From: Coriaria nepalensis | Taxonomy: Eukaryota; Streptophyta; Magnoliopsida; Cucurbitales; Coriariaceae | Direction: 5' to 3' | DNA: 64,000 nt | NCBI GenBank assembly: GCA_027186245.1 | Contig: CP114483.1 | Span: 5,280,001-5,344,000, forward strand | Part shown: positions 34,448 through 45,060 of the stretch, piece after piece | Position numbering within the stretch: the first letter of the stretch is position 1 | Layout: every line of letters begins with the position of its first letter | Translations under genes and position numbers: made by a program | Notes under the pieces: model-generated | Told to the model about the DNA's origin: nothing | What the model saw: only the letters and a program-made list of their open reading frames with translations | The model's database searches: none

Positions 34448-34783
34448 CTAAAAAGACTCCAATATCTCATATGAAGTGTCCATGTTTTCATGTTTCTTCC
34501 TAAGAACATCACTCATGCTCATCAAGATGTAACATTTAGCTTTATTATTGGATTGTATCCAATGGTCATACTTTTCCCGTACATTACGGGCATCATTTGC
34601 AGCGGGCTCCTCAAGACATTCCTCAGTCAAGACAAATTTATGGTTCTCACAAATTAATACCATATTCAAATTTGAATTCCATCTCATAAAATTATCACTA
34701 GTTAATTTGTATTCGTTGAGTAAAGAGGTAATAAGATTATTGATGAAGACATGATGATTGCTGAAATTAAATAAAATAAACAT
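34448..34783 (-). pseudogene. copia gag N-terminal part, family A
   Basis: A 111-codon open frame on the - strand covers the N-terminal half of a UBN2-type Gag. Motifs are LLNEYKLTSDNFMRWNSNLN, FVLTEECLEEPAAND, YDHWIQSNNKAKCYILMSMS and KKHENMDTSYEILES. The last 30 residues overlap those at 31935-32030, so it is a different copy of the same family. Its primer-binding site and LTR end lie upstream at 36928-36942. Confidence 0.87.
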
Positions 34784-36927
34784 GATTCATTATAATTAAA
34801 ATAAATATCTAATTTTTGGAATAGTAAATATGATGCATAAATGTAACAAATAAAATACATAAATGCAACTCAAAAATTAATATGTTGCCTTAAGGTAGGC
34901 AATATTAATTTCAAATTAATTTTGAGACATTCCCAAACTTACAAGTAAAACTGAAAATAACTTATATTTTCTCTTTTCCTCATAAGTTACCATTTATTCG
35001 GTCAAGACACAATTAACTGCTTAAAGTTTAATTATGTCTTTGTGAGTGTAACCTATCATCTCGGAATCCATAACTTAACTCAAAAGTTGCAGCCATAAGG
35101 GTTGGTTAAGTTTGAAATATATCATTTTTCCATATCTTCTTAAGAAGCTAACTTTGGTATTGATATGGTCTGAAACCTTCCTCAGGGGGATGAAAACAAA
35201 GCCGTCTCGAGGCTCTGTCTATATCTCACGATGTTGTACTAATAATTAAGACCATAGGTTATATTTTCATACCAACTTTCTCTCACTCACTGTTTTAAAA
35301 TATGTGTTTTCATAAAACATCCTATGTTTTCAAATAAAACTAATTAATTAATTCTAAATTAATTACTAGTTGATTAACCAATGAATGTAATCATAATAAT
35401 TGAGACCATAGGTTATATTTTCATATCAACTTTCTCTCGCTCACTATTTTAAAATGTGTTTTCTTAAAACATCCTATGTTTTCAAATTAAACTAATTAAT
35501 TACTAGTTGATTAACCAATGAATGTAATCCTAATAATTGTAATTACCAACATATTGGGCCTAGTTCAATTTAAACTTTTTAATTCATATCTTAATATGAG
35601 CGTAATCTTATTAGGTGAACCTAATTTCTAATTAATAGACTAATTAGATTCATTAAATTTTGACAAAACTCCTTTTAACAAAGTTGATTATTAAAGGCCT
35701 AACTTAAAAGTGTACCTTTATTATGTGTGATTACCAAGTTTAACTCTTTAAAACTCAATCCACTTATATAATTAATTTTCCCAAATAAATCACATAAACA
35801 TATAGGACAATCCTAATAAATCATGTTTCTACTCATGAGATGTATGATTTAAAAATAAAAGTGTATGGGTATTCATATATGATATGTAATCGACTAATGC
35901 AAGAATATGTTATCAATCAAATCAATCAACATAAATAAATAGAATAATGAAGCAGGTAATTTTGAGTATTTCTAAAATTTACAACTTTTGCAAAAATACA
36001 AATAAATAAAAGAAATAAAAAAAAAATTACATAAGGGCTTCAAGTGTTACGTTCTTCCCTAAGCTGCTCTAGCTTGAATCTCGATCTAACCGGTAATTCT
36101 TTAAATCAAGCCCAATTTCATAATCCTTAGAAAAACAAATTTTCTAACCCTAATTTTTATTTAACTTAATTATTTTCAATTGGGCGTAAACTCTTTCGAG
36201 CCAATCGGACTTATTTGGGTCAAACCAGCAAGCTATTTGGTTTTCAAAAAAATCCAAAATTAAGTTAATAGGCATAAAAATATATTATTTTTGGGCCACT
36301 TATAAATGAGTTTAATAGGTCAAGCCCATTGACTAGGGGGGTTATGGGTCCAACACATAACCTGACCCATTAGGGCATCACGGGCCGAAGCCCATGAAAC
36401 CCATAGGGTAAGCCATAGGTGGCAACAATATGGAATAGTCCCTGGCCCGACCAACGGCCTTGTGCCGTGGGATAATCCTATGGTTGGGCTGCATTGCAGC
36501 CGTGAGACATTCCCGCAGCCTTGCGGCAACCCCTGCTATAGCGGGACTATCTCGCGACCTTGTGTCGCTAGTCGTGCGATGCAACGAGGGTGGCCTCACT
36601 GCCGTGGCACGGTTGCCTTCCACGGCGTACAATTTTTCAACATAATGTTTCAAAAAATGTTCATAATTTTTCCCTATCGCGCATAATTTTTCAATAAAAA
36701 ACAATTGTACAAAAAATCATATGCCATAAATCGGCGTACACAAGATCTAGAGAAAGAAACTTAAAGAAATTTCTAACCCAAAATCACCATATAATTAACG
36801 AGCCATTACATCAATCTTACATTCAAAAACCATAAACATCTATTCAATATACATATCGCACATATATGATAATGCAAGAATCTCATATAACGATTAATAT
36901 ATAAATATATATATATATATAAAGATT
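34784..36927 (-). other. Long leader of copia element, family A
   Basis: The 2.1 kb between the primer-binding site and gag contains no gene. A ~110-bp segment around ACCATAGGTTATATTTTCAT is duplicated at 35250-35350 and 35405-35480. The stretch 36440-36640 is markedly GC-rich and holds a run of small hairpins (see that entry). The rest is AT-rich. Confidence 0.65.
36454..36626. promoter_or_regulatory. Run of GC-rich hairpins in copia leader
   Basis: Short inverted repeats follow one another. ACGGC-CTTGT-GCCGT is at 36454-36468, GGCTGC-ATT-GCAGCC at 36487-36501, CCGCA-GCCT-TGCGG at 36513-36526, and a CCTGCTATAGCGGG near-palindrome at 36532-36545. GCGAC-CTTGT-GTCGC is at 36554-36568. CCGTG-G-CACGG is at 36602-36612, nested with GCCGTGG/CCACGGC at 36601-36626. 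Stems are 5-7 bp with loops of 1-7 bases. Whether they act in the element RNA (packaging, translation) is unknown. Confidence 0.7.
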
Positions 36928-36942
36928 GCTCTAATACCAATT
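36928..36942 (-). other. copia primer-binding site and LTR end
   Basis: On the - strand an LTR end, TCCAACA, is followed by AA and TGGTATTAGAGC, one mismatch from the usual initiator-tRNA-Met binding site TGGTATCAGAGC. This fixes the orientation of the family A element whose gag is at 34448-34783. Confidence 0.85.
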
Positions 36943-37680
36943 GTTGGAAAACAAGTCTAAATGGAGAGGTTTTTATTTTTTTTATTTTTTGTTTGTCTTT
37001 ATTGTAAGGTCTGTTTTTTCCTCTTTAAAGCCGAGATGTTTTTTTGACGAACCCATTATTTAATAATATACAATGAAGTCTTTATTTTGTTAAAAGTTTA
37101 TTCTTTATTTGAGATGTTCTTAGACTCCTAGTTATTTGATAATTAGATAATTTGATAATTTGATAGTTTGAGATGCTATTAGTTATTTGGTTATAAACTT
37201 TGATGATACAATTTGATAATTTTGTTTGGATTGTTTTTTGGACCTCTTGTTAATTGGATTGCTTTCACTCAAAATCTCAAATAATCTCACATACTTTAAT
37301 AATAATTTATTATGAATATTTTATTTTAAAAGGGTGAGGCCAATTTTAGGCATGAAAGAACCCGACCCAATTTACGTCCGGATGGGCTCGAGATAAATCC
37401 AAAGTGTTTTCCGGACCGAGCCCGAACATATATTTTGAAAACGGGCCAAGCCCTGCTTGGCCCATTTTTTTTCGAGCTCAGCCCGAACCGACCTAAGTAG
37501 TAAACAGTCCTGAAGGGGTCGGGTCGGGCCAAGATGGGTGGCCCGTTTTGACACCTCTAGCAGCAGCTATACATGTAGTCAAGTCATGATTTGGTTCTTA
37601 CATGAGGCATCCTTAATTAAGAAATAGGTATGTATATACTATATAGAAGGTCAATTTTTTTTCCAAGTTTTGAATACTTA
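36943..37680. other. Truncated LTR start, then unassigned DNA with a GC-rich transposon-end-like block
   Basis: Only ~25 bp after 36942 resemble the family A LTR end. 37330-37560 is GC-rich with many CGGGCC, GGCCCGA and GGGTCGGG words. Read on the - strand its outer end is CTAGAGGTGTCAAAACGGGC, close to the TAGGGGTGTCAA ends of plant hAT elements. The other end is not identified. The open frames here follow from the GC content. Confidence 0.45.
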
Positions 37681-38280
37681 AGAGATAAAGATAGAGATAG
37701 AGATAGAGAAATAAAATAAATATTAATATTTTGATATTTTACCGATAGAGAGAGAAAATAATTATAATTAATATTTTTATGTCGGCGGTGAAGATTATTA
37801 GTAATGGGCGGATCGTAAATATAAAAATTTAATATTTTAATATTTAAGAGATAGAAAGAAAAAATATAAAATAATTAATATTTTAATATTTTTAATTTTG
37901 ATAGTAGAAGTTGTTAGAATACAAAATAAAAATTAATATTTTGATATTTAAAAAAGAGAGAAAATATCAAATAATTAAAATTATAATATCTTTTATTTTA
38001 ATGGTGGAGATTGGTGAAGGAGGATAGTAATAGTAGTTACCGAAGATGATGGTGGCGACTAGTAATATAGAAGTAAAAATAAAATAAAAAGAAATAAATA
38101 AAGTGAGTTTAAAAATTAAATTTAAATTAAGGATTTCAAAATATAAGTGAATTTTAAATTATATCCAATTTAAAATTTTAATAATAATTTTATTTATTTT
38201 TAATAAAATTTAAATTAATTAAAAATCTATAATTAAGTATTAATTATAATTTATAATAAGTTTTATGGTACATGAAGGCA
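37680..38280. repeat. AT-rich tandem repeat, ~107-bp unit
   Basis: Three degenerate copies lie between about 37720 and 38010. Each has a TTAATATTTTGATATTT segment, a GATAGAGAGAGAAA purine stretch and a GGCGGTGGAGATT-like word. The tail (38090-38270) is almost pure A and T. It lies directly upstream of the TRAPPC2L gene. Confidence 0.7.
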
Positions 38281-38393
38281 AAAAGCTTCAACGATCCAGA
38301 TTAAGTCTACCCCGCATATTCACCAGATCTTGCTCTGTTTCTTCCGGACGTTGTCCCTGACCTCCTGCACAGACGAAGATCCAACAGGAGAAG
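38281..38393 (+). promoter_or_regulatory. Probable 5' leader of TRAPPC2L gene
   Basis: GC content rises from the AT-rich repeat upstream to CT-rich sequence (TTGCTCTGTTTCTTCCGG) leading to the ATG. No convincing TATA box is placed; the transcription start is not defined. Confidence 0.4.
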
Positions 38394-40616
38394 ATGATCG
38401 TCTGCGTCGCCGTCGTCGGTCACCAGGTGAGGAAAAACACCGTTGATCTGTTTCTAATCAATGTTCTCTAGTCTCAATTTCCTGCTTCAATTTTACGATA
38501 CCTCAAATTTTATGATTTGATTGGTTTTTCTTCTTCTTCTTCTCTGTTTGATTGGGTCCAGAACAATCCGCTGTATATACAGAGCTTCACAGAGGCCGAT
38601 GATGCTCTCAAGCTCCACCACATCGTTCATTGCTCCCTCGATGTCGTTGACGAGCGAGGTATTGAACTACTTTCGCTTACATTGTTGCTCCTTCACTGTT
38701 TAAGCTTCAGAGTTTGTGGGGGTTTTTTTTTTTTTTTCAGTTTAAGGAAAGTCATATGATTGAAATGGTGTTTTATATTCAGTGAATAATCCACGAAAAT
38801 CTGGACCGACTTTGAACGAGACATTTCTGGGTCTACTTTATCCCACTGAAAATTACAAAGTGTGAGTATATTGTTTTATAATGACTATGAACCACTTTGA
38901 TGGATGATGATGTTCCTGTTAACTTATATTTGTTTCAGGTTCGGTTATTTGACTAATACAAAAGTGAAGTTCATCTTAGTCACAACAGATCTAGATGTCA
39001 AAGATGCTGATATGAGAAATGTGAGTATCAATATGGAGCAAGTGGCTAAGAAATGACTGTTTTTAGTCATTTAAAAAAATATATATTTAGTAACATTAGA
39101 CGGGAACACTTACACCTGAAACAAGACTGTGTATCAGAATGTCTCTTGAACAGTTTATACCTTAACATCTCTTGATTACCATAGGATGATTCGATAGACA
39201 TGAATACTAGGTTTCGAAGAAACGATGCGGCCCAAATTTTTTTGACAGGTTCCTTAGGATGGTTTTAGTCACTATCATTACAGTTTCTCCTAAGGATCTA
39301 ATCATCCCATTTTATAGCAACTGGCCTGTGTTTAAAAGATGCAATCTTGACCTGTTGTATAAGCAATCAAGCTTAGGATGGCATTCTGGATTTCTGACCA
39401 TGTTAGTCCTTTCACAAGTTTACTTTATTGGGCTATTCAATTTCCCAATGCTTCTAAAGCTCTCAACTTGCAGTATATCTCATAAAATGGATACTCTTGA
39501 TCATTATCCAGTTTCGATATGGCAAAAATCTGTGTTTCTGTTTTCCTCGTTATAGTTTCTATATGGTAAAATGAGGAGAAAGCTTTGGGTTCAGATCGTC
39601 TCTATTTGTTTTGTTTTGTTTTTTTTTTTTTCCCCTTACCCTTGATAAATTAATTAAAAAAAAGAAAGACCCTTTCCTTTTCATGTCGGTAATTGAGATT
39701 CATTTTCTTTGAAATGTACCAATTTTGAAGGGAGTTTAAGTTACAGGATAGGTTGGATTGCTACCCGTTTCCAAATGTACCACTTGATTTTATCCCCTTA
39801 ATAAGTTATTGCGGTTTAAGATTCAACATTTATCTTTTTACTCTTATCTAATATATGTTGGAATCTTTGCAGACTGTATTTTAGTTAGACCGTGTGTGTA
39901 TAAGGCTTAGATCATCATTTGTGACCATTGGAGTTTGTTGGTCCAAGTTGGATTTTGAATCCAATCTGGAGTATCAAATGTTGAACCAGAAGAAACCTTA
40001 ATGCCAAAACAAGGTTGAAAGGTTCGCATGAAAGTCAAGTTTGGATTAGTCGGGCTAACGTACAAAACTTAAGCTTGGATTTAAAATCCAGTATGTGTCC
40101 ATAAAACTCCAGCTTTTATTACAAATGCCCATCCGAATAATCGTTGTTGACTAGACCTAACTAAGATATAGTTTGCATAAGGTCTAAAGTTTGACTTCTC
40201 AAACTACAGTCATAATAATTGATACACTAATGTGGTAAATTACCTGCTATATCATTAAACTTGGCAACTAAAATTGCTCCTAAATCTTGGCACCTTAGTT
40301 CACTCTCAATTGTCTTTAAATTTGGATGGAAATACAATTTTTTTGACATGATTTTATGTCATTGTTTCTATGTGCCAAATACCTTACATATCTATAACAT
40401 CCTGAACCATTACATTTTCTGACATGATCTATTTACATCCTCGTTTTTATGTTTCTTGTGCAATTTGTTGTGTAGTTTTTTAGAAGATTCCATGCGGCCT
40501 ATGTGGATGCAGTATCAAATCCATTCCATGTGCCTGGCAAGAAAATAACATCCAAAACTTTTGCAGAAAGAGTGACCACCATTGTTAAGTCATCTGGGCT
40601 AAGTTCGGCTGCATGA
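38394..40616 (+). CDS. TRAPPC2L: TRAPPC2L-like TRAPP complex subunit (five exons)
   Basis: Exons 38394-38426, 38562-38658, 38783-38861, 38939-39020 and 40476-40616 join in frame, all with GT-AG introns, to a 143-residue protein. It has the sedlin-like longin fold of TRAPP subunits, which tether vesicles in ER-Golgi and endosomal traffic and support Rab activation. Visible family features are the N-terminal strand MIVCVAVVGHQ, then NNPLYIQSF, LKLHHIVHCSLDVVDE, LGLLYPTENYKV, GYLTNTKVKFILV, FFRRFHAAYVDAVSNPF and PGKKI. The length fits the family (about 140). The ATG is the first in the exon and lies after a ~110-bp leader with no other ATG. Intron 4 is long (1455 bp); the others are 77-135 bp. 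It is the only gene in the window with no visible lesion. Confidence 0.93.
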
Positions 40617-41999
40617 TGTAGAATTAAACTTCCATTTAACTTTCAAATACGGGTCTAGTGGAACGTTTTCTTGAATGGTTAGCATTGATGTAGGATTAAA
40701 CTTCCCTTCAATTTTTACTTCGCCCACTTGTAATCGCCTGGCCCCTTTGTGTTCCATGAAATATTTGTGCAGATACTGAGATGAAGAAAAAGATAAGCGT
40801 GTTCCTGTACGAGATAAACTATGCGAGCATCAAAATCTATAATACGTACCCAGGTCTAATTTTTCTTTATCATGAGTGGAGTGCTTATTAAATTTCAAAG
40901 ATTAGAGGTAGTAAGAACTGGGCGACAAAAGCCTCGGTCGCGGAGGATATTTCAGTTTCGTACTTCATATAGGTACTGATTTTTGGTATTGGTACTGGAC
41001 TTTGTTAAATTTCAGGGATTAGTAGTAGTAAGTTGTGGTGCACAAAAATCTTGGTCAGGATAGGAATTTTGGTTTTGAATTCGATATCAATATCGATTTT
41101 TGGCCCCACATTAGAGATTGGAACTGATACCGGGATTGATATCAATTTTAATTCCAGTTAGTAGATGATATTAAAAGAAAAAGGATTTAGAAATTATTAG
41201 AACTGATATTAGGAGTGCACATTGCACTTGATTCCAGTCTTTTTTCTTAATTGAATAATTTTTCTCTTTAAGGTCTAACCTAGCGTTCTCTTCTCTCCCC
41301 TCTATCCTCTCTCTCTCTCGTTGCCGTCTCTCGCCCTAAACTCAGTGACTCCTAGACTCTCCACCGCGCCCTCCTCCCTCTGCTCGCAGCTTGACCTACT
41401 ATGCACCTAAAAACATATTCAACATCACCATCTCATCCATGTTCTCTTGTCCACTGCCAATTAGTTTCTAACGGACCTTTATTGAACCATCTTGGTAAGA
41501 AAATAGCTAATTAAGAATTCATTAATAGTTCCGTATCACTAATAGATTAATTAATTACTAATTAAAATAATATCATTACTTATATTGAAAAAAGTGAATG
41601 ATATGAGATTTAACATATTAATTAATTTATTATATGTTCAATAACCTAATTATGAACTTGTCTAATTCTTTCCTTTTGCAATAGCAAAATATGCCCTAGT
41701 TACTTCTAGGTTTTTTCTGCATCACCATTTAAGTTTTATATCATGCTATTATGAGAATTTTATAATTTATGATTTTATTTTATTCTTTATTCGAAAAAGA
41801 TATCCCAATTTCAAGATGCATGTTTCAATTTATAAATGGATTATTATAGTTTACACAACTTCTTTATGTAATTTTATGTGAAACTCTTGGGTTATATCAT
41901 CTAAACTTTTAGCTCGAGGTTACAATTTACAAGAATGACTTTACACATCCACTCCCAGATTTGGTAATCATGATTTTCTGCATCCCTTCCAACTATTAT
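40617..41999. other. 3' flank of TRAPPC2L gene with tandem duplication
   Basis: 40885-40986 and 41005-41104 are diverged copies (TTAAATTTCA.GGATTAG.GTAGTAAG start, ATTTTTGG end, period about 118 bp). 41280-41400 is CT-rich. No gene is seen in the rest. Confidence 0.6.
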
Positions 42000-43085
42000 T
42001 TCAGGTGCATCTACTACAAGGATTATCCTCGGTAGGCATATATGGAGTCTATTTCAGATCGCATGACTTGGATTTATTTCTCAAAATTCGTGCTACTAAT
42101 AGAAATAGATTTGTCGATAGTCCATTTCCTTGAAATGAATTATAGGGCCCTTGTCTAGGACCAGGCCTTTACTAATATTTTCTACTTGAAATCCACATCA
42201 TTTGGACCCACTAGAAAAGCCACCGCTTCTTTGAACTCATTGTGCACTCTAAGATGTCACATTACCTCTTTTGAAGAAATCTTAGATGTTATCAATGAGT
42301 ATATAATTCTAGATTTCTAATCATTTTATAGTTCTTGAATTTCTTCAAGTTCAAATTATTCCCACTAGTTCTTTCAAAAAGAAAATCATTCTACAAGAGG
42401 GTGGTGGATCTCATAACAAAAATATATAGAATATGATGGAAACAATATCCTAACTTCTCTTTAGGATATACCACAAAATAATACCTATTTGACCTCGCCT
42501 CCAATCATATCTCCATATCATTTTATGATTTCATGATATTCTTCTACCCTTTCATACCTCATATGAAGTAAAATATAAAGATAATTGAAGGAAATTATAT
42601 TTAGTACACAATGAGAAGATTTTAAGGCATAACCCAAAGTTGTTATGGAGGATTAATCTAAGTCATCGAACCATATCCAATGAGGCACGATTCCTCCATT
42701 TTGACATGTCGTTAAATTGTGGCATTCAAGGTGGTGTCCACTAAGAGAGAATCTTATTCTTCTTTAAGTGGTTAAGAAACTTATAGCTTAAGTATTCTAC
42801 ACTTTGATCAAATCAAAGTATCTTAAGACTTTTATCATGTTGTATTTTAACTACATTTTGCATTCCTTGAATCTCAAAATTTAAAATCATATTTTTAAGA
42901 ACACATACAATTAGATCTAGAGATCATCGGTGAACCTAATGAAGTATGGAAAAACTATCTCAGACATTCGTTGTCATCGAGTCACAAACATCAGAATGTA
43001 CCATATCCAATAAATAGATTGATCTTTCTCCATTTTCAACTAAAAGGAAATATGATTATATTGCCTAAAAATAAAGGTTCACAAG
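42000..43085 (-). pseudogene. copia integrase, family B, heavily decayed
   Basis: The - strand gives, with many stops, YFIRFTDDL near 42930, FDQSVEYLSYKFLNHLKKN near 42790 and WRNRASLDMVR near 42690 (the region of the catalytic Glu, which is lost here). YFVVYPKEKLGYCFHH and IFFLKELVGI lie near 42370-42480. The same last phrases occur on the + strand near 58090-58210, showing one family. Gag of this family lies 3.5 kb upstream on the - strand (46572-47010), with gypsy-like DNA inserted between. Confidence 0.75.
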
Positions 43086-43089
43086 TTGG

Positions 43090-43640
43090 TATTAATGGAG
43101 GCGTTGAGGCATCAATCCCGTTGACCCCTTGGACCTTATCAACTCTTCGACCCTTCAAGTATTTCACCCATGTCAAAAGCACTCTCGGATTGAGTACTCT
43201 TCCTAGATTGTGAGTATTTTTCCTTCTCAGACCAAGGCCTTTCTACTTCCCCAGACCGAGGTCTTCTCAGATCGAGGTCCCTTCTTCTTCCTCAGACTGA
43301 GGTCTCTTCTTCTTCCTTAGATCGAGTTCTCTCCTTCTCCCTCAAACCATGGTCTTCCCAGACCGAGGTTCTCTAACACTCAGACCGACATCTTCTAATA
43401 CTCGAACCGACATCTTCTATAATGCTCGGACAGACATCTTTTAATTCTCGAACTAACATCCTCTAATACTTGAACCAACATTTTCTTATGCTCGGACTGA
43501 CATCTCGCTTTTCTAACCTGTATCTCAAAATTGATATCTCAAAATTGGTATCTCTACTCTTAGACCCATCGACCCTTCGCCTATGGAAGGCATCGACCCT
43601 GCCCCTTTACGTACTCAAACTTTGATTCCTTATGCTTTAT
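43090..43640. repeat. Minisatellite block (CAGACCGAGGTCTTCT units)
   Basis: 43226-43370 holds about seven units of 16-25 bp of the form CAGACCGAGGTCTTCTTCTT. 43371-43505 holds about six units of ~23 bp of the form TCTAATACTCGAACCGACAT. The flanks (43096-43225) resemble the reverse complement of 44830-45050. The open frame at 42971-43213 is not a gene. Confidence 0.8.
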
Positions 43641-44235
43641 CAATTTTATTCTTAATTTCTACCTATCATGCATGAACTAAGGAATTCGAATACAAGGGCA
43701 GTGGTGATTCTTACCAAAAATATTTCTTGACTATTCTGCTCTATTTCAGACGAACTTCTTTGCATAGGGTTAGTGAGCTTGGAATTTTTCTGCTTTCCTT
43801 TTCGTTGATCCTCAACTATGAAGAATGAACGAAACTTTCTGGTTTATGGGTTCGAGATTTTGCGTGGGTTAGGGGAAGGGGAGAAATTTTCTTGGTTACT
43901 GAAGCTTCTGGGTTCGTAATTCTGTACGAAGGTGGAAGATTGGTTTTATCTTCTTAATTAAGCTTATTACGTGGCTTCTTTTTATTGATGGCTAACTTTT
44001 TAATATCTCCTCATGCATATCTCTTAGCATGAGAGATGGTTGACCTATGCTTTCTCTGTTCACTATTGCCTTGTAACATGAAAATCATGTTAGAACTTTT
44101 TCATTTATCTCAACCCCTTTTTCCCAACACCTGCTCGAAATTTTCTTGCTAACCATAAGAAAACTCTTACTTTATAATATTTTAACCCACACTTCATCTA
44201 ATTACATAAAGTAGAAAAAATTGGATATTACACAT
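43641..44235. other. Unassigned DNA within gypsy-like insertion
   Basis: I see no gene. The style (CGTTGATCCTCAACTATGAA, GGGTTCGAGATTTTGCG) suggests LTR or leader sequence of a gypsy element, without proof. Confidence 0.35.
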
Positions 44236-44542
44236 TATCTCTTCATGACAATCCTATGACCATGAATAGTTTGAATCTTAGACGTTAAGCTGCTTGGATC
44301 TCACTAAATGTGATTGCTATCACAATTTTAAGTGCATATCTAAGATCTTGGAATCTATTAGGTATATCATACAAAATGCATATAATGTCATTTTCAACAT
44401 AATGACAATTAATATGATACAAAATACTCATTTAAATATAAAGTATTTATTTAGTTGATAACCTATATATTAAGACTAATTCACATGAGTAAATGACCCT
44501 ATTTAATCAAATCTAATTGACTCGATGGATATTATACTTTCA
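44236..44542 (-). mobile_element. LTR start fragment, copia family B
   Basis: On the - strand the LTR start TGAAAGTATAATATCC (44542) follows a purine tract, GCAGGTGAGAGAT (44543-44553). The ~300 bp after it match the first part of the LTR at 48431-50411. The LTR is truncated near 44236. Confidence 0.78.
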
Positions 44543-44639
44543 ATCTCTCACCTGCATAAAAGCATATCGCTTATGAATCTTATTCTCATCATGTTATATG
44601 GTGATTAAACTTTCGTTGGGAAAATTCTGTTGGGTCGAT

Positions 44640-45060
44640 GCCCTTAATATAAGAAATCAACCTGAGACTGAGAACTCGGTCATGCTTTTATCTTTCTATA
44701 ACGAGAACTCAGACCGAGGGACTGTATATGAGGTCTCGGTTTGGGAAAGAAGAAAAGTCTTTAGTCTGGATCAAGAACCCAGACCGAGAGACATTATACT
44801 AGGTCTCGGTCTGGGAAAGGAAATGGAAAGTACTCGGTTTAGGAAGAGTATTCGATCCAAAAGTGCCCTTCACCTATTGCGTACGAGGTCGATAGGGTTG
44901 ATGACCCAACACCTCGACCTACTGGGTTAAAGGGTCGATGGTCGACGGCTTGATACCTCTATTACACTCGATGCCTTAAAGATGCAAAACACCACCTAGG
45001 GTCAACGGGGGTCGATGGTCTACGAGTCTACGGGTCGAAGTCTGCCATAATAGTAATAAA
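44640..45060. repeat. AGACCGAG-type repeat block, inverted relative to 43096-43560
   Basis: Words such as AACTCAGACCGAG, GAGACATTATA and GGTCTCGGTCTGGGAAAG recur. The block up to 45050 has GGGTCGATGGTC-type words. Its reverse complement follows the same order as 43096-43400. The 110-codon open frame inside (44598-44930) is a by-product. Confidence 0.7.

Noticed and set aside
36320..36704. Several overlapping open frames on both strands (60-108 codons)
   Set aside because: They follow from the higher GC content of the copia leader; none has a domain and they occur in all frames.
36928..36940. Possible tRNA gene from the GGTATTAGAGC word
   Set aside because: It is a primer-binding site beside an LTR end; no cloverleaf surrounds it. 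The same holds at 48417 and 53702.
39259..39555. 98-codon open frame
   Set aside because: It lies wholly in intron 4 of the TRAPPC2L gene and has no recognisable motif.
44598..44930. 110-codon + strand open frame
   Set aside because: It runs through AGACCGAG-type repeats and has no protein-family features.
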